Positions 60,244-64,000 of a DNA stretch of 64,000 nt are shown here, piece by piece (position 1 is the stretch's first letter; each line of letters opens with the position of its first letter). Below the pieces are notes generated by a model. That model ran no database searches. It saw only the letters and a list, made by a program, of their open reading frames with translations, and was not told the DNA's origin. Both the position numbers and the translations under genes were made by a program. The stretch comes from Natronomonas salinimetallica (GTDB lineage: Archaea; Halobacteriota; Halobacteria; Halobacteriales; Haloarculaceae), in NCBI RefSeq assembly GCF_013839515.1, contig NZ_JACDNQ010000004.1, positions 62,001-126,000 of the forward strand, written 5' to 3'.

Positions 60244-60810
60244 TCACTCCTCGTAGCGCTCGCCGGCCGGGATCGCCACGTCGAGCCAGTTCTCCTGTGG
60301 TGGCAGCGGGCACTCGTAGGCACCGCTGTACGCACAGAAGGGATTGTACGCGAGGTTGAAATCCAGCGTGAACGTGACGTCGTCCTCCAGGTTGCCGTCG
60401 TAGTGCAGTTCGATGTAACGGCCGCCCGGATAGGTCTGTTGGCCCGTCGTCTTATCGCGGAAGGGGACGAAAAGCGACCCCTCACTCCGGTCGACGCGGC
60501 GGTAGCCGACGAGCGTCTGTTCTGTCCCCTCGCCGCGCTGGTCGGGTACCTCGAAGTGCAAACGTGCCGCACGCTCGTATAGCTGCTCGCCGTCGCTGCT
60601 CGTCTCCATCGTCACCGTCTCGTCGCTTCCGTCGAGTTCGACCGTCGCCTCGACGCGGTAGTCGGGGTTCGGTTCGAAGTACTCGAGGCCGTCGAAATCA
60701 CGGCGCGCGTCTGGTCCGAGCGGCGAGGAGTGTGGCTCCTCGAACTTCTCGTCTTTCTGTGCCCGATACGATACGAGTTCCTCGCGCCAGGCTTCGACGT
60801 CGAACTCCAT
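60244..60810 (-). CDS. DUF1684 family protein
   Basis: A 188-residue protein with the DUF1684 signatures: WREELVSYRAQKDEKF at the start, LFVPFRDKTTGQQTYPGGRYIEL (in part near 115-137), DFNLAYNPFCAYSGAYECPLPP near 150-172. The C-terminal NPFCAY/CPLPP Cys-containing segment is very well conserved, suggesting an active or metal site, yet the function is unknown. It is divergent from the helicase gene. Confidence 0.9.
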   Translation of the reverse strand: MEFDVEAWREELVSYRAQKDEKFEEPHSSPLGPDARRDFDGLEYFEPNPDYRVEATVELDGSDETVTMETSSDGEQLYERAARLHFEVPDQRGEGTEQTLVGYRRVDRSEGSLFVPFRDKTTGQQTYPGGRYIELHYDGNLEDDVTFTLDFNLAYNPFCAYSGAYECPLPPQENWLDVAIPAGERYEE

Positions 60811-60917
60811 ACCCCCGGTTTGCGGTCCCGATCAATAAGCCGTCCGGCGTGCCTTTCGGTAGCACGACGGTGGCCCCGGTCGATACGTCTTTACGTGAAG
60901 CCGAGTCAGTTCCGCCC

Positions 60918-63314
60918 GTGCCCCCGGATCCCGAGTGGCGGCCGATCTTCGGCCACGACGAACCCTACGACGACCAAGTCGACGGCATCGAGACCGCGAT
61001 CGAGACCGCCACGGAGTCCGGATTCCTGGCGCTGGAAGGCGCGTGCGGGACCGGGAAGACGATGCTCGCACTCACCGCCGGAATCTCGCTGGTCAGAGAC
61101 CCCGACTCGGTCTTCGAGCGCGTCTTCGTGTTGACGAGCGTCAAACAACAGCTCAAACAGTTCGAGGCCGACCTCCGGACGATCAACGCGGGCCTCCCCG
61201 ACGGCTGGCGGCCCGTCTCGGCGATGACGCTCGTCGGGAAGGCCGACGTCTGCCCGTACAACCTCGCCGGGGCGGGCGAAATCGACGACGGAAACGTCTA
61301 CGAGCGCTGTGAGGGGCTCCGGGAGCGGACCCGTGGGCTCGCCGACGGCGAGACGACGGCCGCCTCTCTGGCCGACGCCGCGAGGAGCCAACAGGTCGGG
61401 CTGGCCGACTCGGGGCGTGAGGCGACCTTTCTGGAGGCCGCCGGGGAGCCGACGCCGTATCCGAGATCGACCCCCGAATCCGGCGACGGCGGGACGGAGT
61501 ACTGCCCGTTTTATGCGGGATATCTCGACGACGTGCCCGAGGACGGCGATCCGATCGAGGCCGTCCCGTTCGATCCGACCGACCGCGGTCTCATCGAGAC
61601 CGACGACCTCGTCGGGCTGTCGGCGGGCCGCGGCAGCTGTCCACACTCGGTGATGGGCGCACTCCTCCCGAACGCCGAGGTGCTCGTCGGCAACTATTAT
61701 CACGCCTTCGATCCGATGACCGTCGAGTCCTTTAGCGGCGGCCTCATCGACGAAACGACGTTCGTGATCTGCGATGAGGCCCACATGCTCGAACCGCGAG
61801 TCAGGGATCTCGTCGGCGACGGCGTCTCCGATCGGGCGCTCTCGGATGCGGCGTCCGAACTCTCCCGCGTCATCGAGCCGATCGCCGCGGTCGAGGAGGC
61901 CGGGGCGGGGACGCAGTACGGCGACGACGCGAAGGCACAGGCCGGAACGATCCGGGAGGAACTCGCCGACTCGGACGTGACGCTCGGCGAACTCCGCGAC
62001 GTTCGGCGTTTTCTAAACGCCCTCGGCGACCGGTTGGACGACCGCGTGTGCGACCACCTCGACGACGACCGGCCCCGGTGGCGCGAGGAGCTTCCGGATC
62101 TCGAGGACCGCGAGATCCCGCTTCGGGACCCCGAACGGCCCGGAACGGACGAACTCACGCGGTGGGCCGAGCGTAACGGCTTCGACGCGCGGCTTTGGGG
62201 CCGCGCCGAGACGGTCTGTGCGGTCGCGGGTCGGGTGCTCGATACGCTCGAATCGGCGGACAAACGCCGCGCCGCCCCGTCGGTCGGTCGGACGCTCGGA
62301 CGGTGGTACGAGGCGGATCACACGGAGTTCTTCCGGGAAATCGAACTGGAGCGGACCTGGGACGACACCCGCCCCGAGGGGACCTGGAAGCGGGCCTACA
62401 CCGCCACCTATAGCCTTCACAACTGTCTGCCCGCGGGCGCGATCGGCGAGCGCCTCGACGAGTTCGGCGGCGGGGTGTTGATGAGCGCGACGCTCGAGCC
62501 ACTCGACGTCTTCGCCGAGGTGACGGGGCTCGAACACCTCGAATCGGAGGCCGGCCGCCCCGTCGTCGAACGGACCTACGGTCTCGAGTTTCCCGAGGAG
62601 AACCGCGCGTCCTTCGCCCTCGCGGCCCCGAAGTTCACCTACGAGAATCGCGGCGGAACCGGAGAATCGACCCCGACGCGGCGCTCCCACGCCCGAGCGA
62701 TCCGACAGGTCGCGGCCGCGCCCGGGAACGTCCTGGTCGGGATGCCCTCCTACCGGGAGGCCGAGTGGGCCGCCTCGACGCTCTCCGGGATCGAGAAACC
62801 CGTTCTGCTCGACGAGGCGACCGACGACGTGGCGACCGAGCGACTGAAACGGGAGTTCTTCGAGGGGGAACCGAAGGTACTGGTGACGAGCCTTCGCGGG
62901 ACGCTCACCGAGGGCGTCGACTACCGCGGTGATCGCCTCTCGGCCGCCATCGTCTGTGGGGTCCCGATCATCAACACCGCGAGTCCCCGGATCCGGGCGG
63001 TCCGAACCGCCTACGAGCGGGCCTTCGGGGACGCCTCCGGGCAGTGCCCGGATGGCTCCTCGGGCGCGTCGGCGTCCGACGCCGGGTTCAAATACGCGCT
63101 CGCGGTACCCGCCGTCCGAAAGGCCAGGCAAGCGATCGGTCGTGTCATCCGCGGCCCCGAGGAGTGCGGCGTTCGGGTACTCTGTGACGAGCGCTACGCG
63201 AAGCCCTCCTGGAACAGCGTTCGCGAACTGCTCGGGGAGGCAGAACGTGAGGAGTTCCGCCCCGTCGGAACCGAGATGTTCGAGTACGCCCTCGATGGCT
63301 TCTGGAACCGGTAG
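60918..63314 (+). CDS. XPD/Rad3-family ATP-dependent DNA helicase
   Basis: A 798-residue superfamily 2 helicase with Walker A GACGTGKT (41-48), DEAH box at 286-289 (ICDEAHML), four iron-sulfur cysteines (112, 131, 196, 241), and C-terminal motifs including VRKARQAIGRVIRG (about 735-748). XPD opens DNA 5' to 3' during excision repair. The start is GTG 60918: TATA-like ctttacg (60889-60895) is about 25 nt upstream, and the 118 in-frame residues upstream are non-coding. Length is larger than typical archaeal XPD (about 600-700), due to acidic insertions. Confidence 0.92.
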   Translation: MPPDPEWRPIFGHDEPYDDQVDGIETAIETATESGFLALEGACGTGKTMLALTAGISLVRDPDSVFERVFVLTSVKQQLKQFEADLRTINAGLPDGWRPVSAMTLVGKADVCPYNLAGAGEIDDGNVYERCEGLRERTRGLADGETTAASLADAARSQQVGLADSGREATFLEAAGEPTPYPRSTPESGDGGTEYCPFYAGYLDDVPEDGDPIEAVPFDPTDRGLIETDDLVGLSAGRGSCPHSVMGALLPNAEVLVGNYYHAFDPMTVESFSGGLIDETTFVICDEAHMLEPRVRDLVGDGVSDRALSDAASELSRVIEPIAAVEEAGAGTQYGDDAKAQAGTIREELADSDVTLGELRDVRRFLNALGDRLDDRVCDHLDDDRPRWREELPDLEDREIPLRDPERPGTDELTRWAERNGFDARLWGRAETVCAVAGRVLDTLESADKRRAAPSVGRTLGRWYEADHTEFFREIELERTWDDTRPEGTWKRAYTATYSLHNCLPAGAIGERLDEFGGGVLMSATLEPLDVFAEVTGLEHLESEAGRPVVERTYGLEFPEENRASFALAAPKFTYENRGGTGESTPTRRSHARAIRQVAAAPGNVLVGMPSYREAEWAASTLSGIEKPVLLDEATDDVATERLKREFFEGEPKVLVTSLRGTLTEGVDYRGDRLSAAIVCGVPIINTASPRIRAVRTAYERAFGDASGQCPDGSSGASASDAGFKYALAVPAVRKARQAIGRVIRGPEECGVRVLCDERYAKPSWNSVRELLGEAEREEFRPVGTEMFEYALDGFWNR

Positions 63315-63664
63315 GCCCGGACACGACGACCCGTCGCGGATCGACCGGCCGCTGGCGAGGCGACCGACCCGCAGGAACCGAGACGAACTCCGACCGCCCT
63401 CGCGGGTCACGTCCCGTCGTCCGGGCGTGCCCCTTCCCTTTTCCGGACGGGACACCGACTCGTGCCGGCGTATACGTCCGGTTGCAGGTCTCTATTTGGC
63501 GGATCGATATAAATAGGTGATGGCCGATGTCCCGCGTCGATATATCCCGACGGTACTGATGTCCCGCGTCGATATATCCCGACGGTACTCGAAACGGAAC
63601 GCGACGACGGCCACGGGGCCGTGCCACCACGCGGATATTTATATATCACCCGCGAACAGCCGGC
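63315..63664. other. Non-coding spacer between the helicase and 2-hydroxyacid dehydrogenase
   Basis: About 350 bp with no supported gene. It contains a TATA-like gatataaata at 63504-63514, the 32 bp duplication at 63526-63589, and a promoter atttatata at 63636-63645 that fits the downstream gene. Nothing else is evident. Confidence 0.7.
63526..63589. repeat. Perfect 32-bp tandem duplication
   Basis: Two identical copies at 63526-63557 and 63558-63589, beginning GATGTCCCGCGTCGATATAT. Each carries a tcgatata motif and could duplicate a regulatory sequence. Confidence 0.93.
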
Positions 63665-64000
63665 GTGATCTCCACCATCGGAATCCACCGATCGGTCGAA
63701 GCCGTCTTTCCGCCGGAGAAACTCGAGACGGCGCTCTCCGATATCGAACCGGAGGTACGGACCGTCTCGACGGCGGAACTGGACGCCTGTGAGGCACTCG
63801 TCACGTTCGGCTACGACGAGCGGTTTCTCGAGTCGGGAATCGAGTGGATCCACTCGATCCAGGCCGGCGTCGACCGGTTTCCGTTCGACGACATCGAAGC
63901 CGAGGACGTCGCGTTGACGAACAGCACCGGCATTCACGGCGATACCGTCGGCGAGACGGCGCTCGGCTATATGCTCTCGTTCGCCAGGGGGCTCTACGTC
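63665..64000 (+). CDS. D-2-hydroxyacid dehydrogenase, N-terminal part
   Basis: The gene runs off the right edge; 112 codons are present. It starts with GTG 63665, which lies about 25 nt below atttatata, consistent with a leaderless mRNA. The residues match the catalytic domain of D-2-hydroxyacid dehydrogenases: IEWIHSIQAGVDRFPFDDI, VALTNSTGIHGDTVGETALGYML in part (position about 82-105), with the typical tgihGdtvgE substrate loop. Substrate unknown; cofactor domain outside the window. Confidence 0.9.
   Translation, partial: MISTIGIHRSVEAVFPPEKLETALSDIEPEVRTVSTAELDACEALVTFGYDERFLESGIEWIHSIQAGVDRFPFDDIEAEDVALTNSTGIHGDTVGETALGYMLSFARGLYV

Overview
The window is chromosomal DNA from a halophilic archaeon (class Halobacteria). 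GC content is high, the proteins are strongly acidic, many start codons sit 25-32 nt below a TATA box (leaderless transcripts), and the gene content is typically haloarchaeal: DICT-domain protein, PorAB, phr-sod pair, DUF63, Tat lipoproteins and PAS/GAF sensor kinases. I cannot name the genus.

Layout. 0-10 kb: cupin protein, glutamate dehydrogenase, small metal-binding proteins, a methyltransferase, a molybdopterin oxidoreductase with a polytopic membrane protein, a peroxiredoxin, an acetyltransferase, and a TusA / sulfide:quinone-reductase-like / DUF1641 operon. 10-18.5 kb: tRNA G10 methylase, an RFC small-subunit-like ATPase, and an almost uninterrupted minus-strand tetrapyrrole cluster (ahbAB, precorrin-2 dehydrogenase, hemA, hemC, cobA, hemD). 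Together these lead from glutamyl-tRNA, through uroporphyrinogen III and siroheme, towards archaeal heme; hemL and hemB are not here. 18.6-21 kb: a metal-resistance operon (Cys-rich miniprotein, ArsR regulator, permease) and a DICT protein. 21-29 kb: PorAB, photolyase, superoxide dismutase, a phosphoesterase, a phosphatase-like protein lacking its catalytic Asp, and small stress proteins. 29-36.6 kb: tRNA-Leu(UAA), a ferredoxin, a K+ transport/RCK cluster, uridine phosphorylase, DUF63 and methionine aminopeptidase. 37-47 kb: hybrid sensor kinase, cold-shock protein, UspA plus APC permease, a Sco/TlpA/CcdA redox operon, a CNNM/CBS protein and a spermidine-synthase-like protein. 47-56 kb: accessory DNA, with a complete IS1341-type tnpB element, several decayed ends of similar elements, a sensor gene cut off by the insertion, and repeated hairpin elements; ahcY and an M14-type deacylase lie between them. 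56-64 kb: HtpX protease, Tat lipoprotein, DUF5783, dUTPase/dCTP deaminase, methyltransferase, DHFR, DUF1684, XPD/Rad3 helicase and a partial 2-hydroxyacid dehydrogenase.

Three non-gene signals stand out. (1) Minisatellites with 20-42 bp units lie just beyond the stop codon of about ten genes, and in three cases the repeated unit contains the stop codon itself. (2) A family of about 115 bp inverted-repeat elements with TGATACTG termini occurs in at least three places. Two copies supply the TGA stop of the neighbouring gene, and one sits inside a tnpB relic. (3) A two-hairpin element occurs twice with compensatory stem changes, which suggests a structured RNA.
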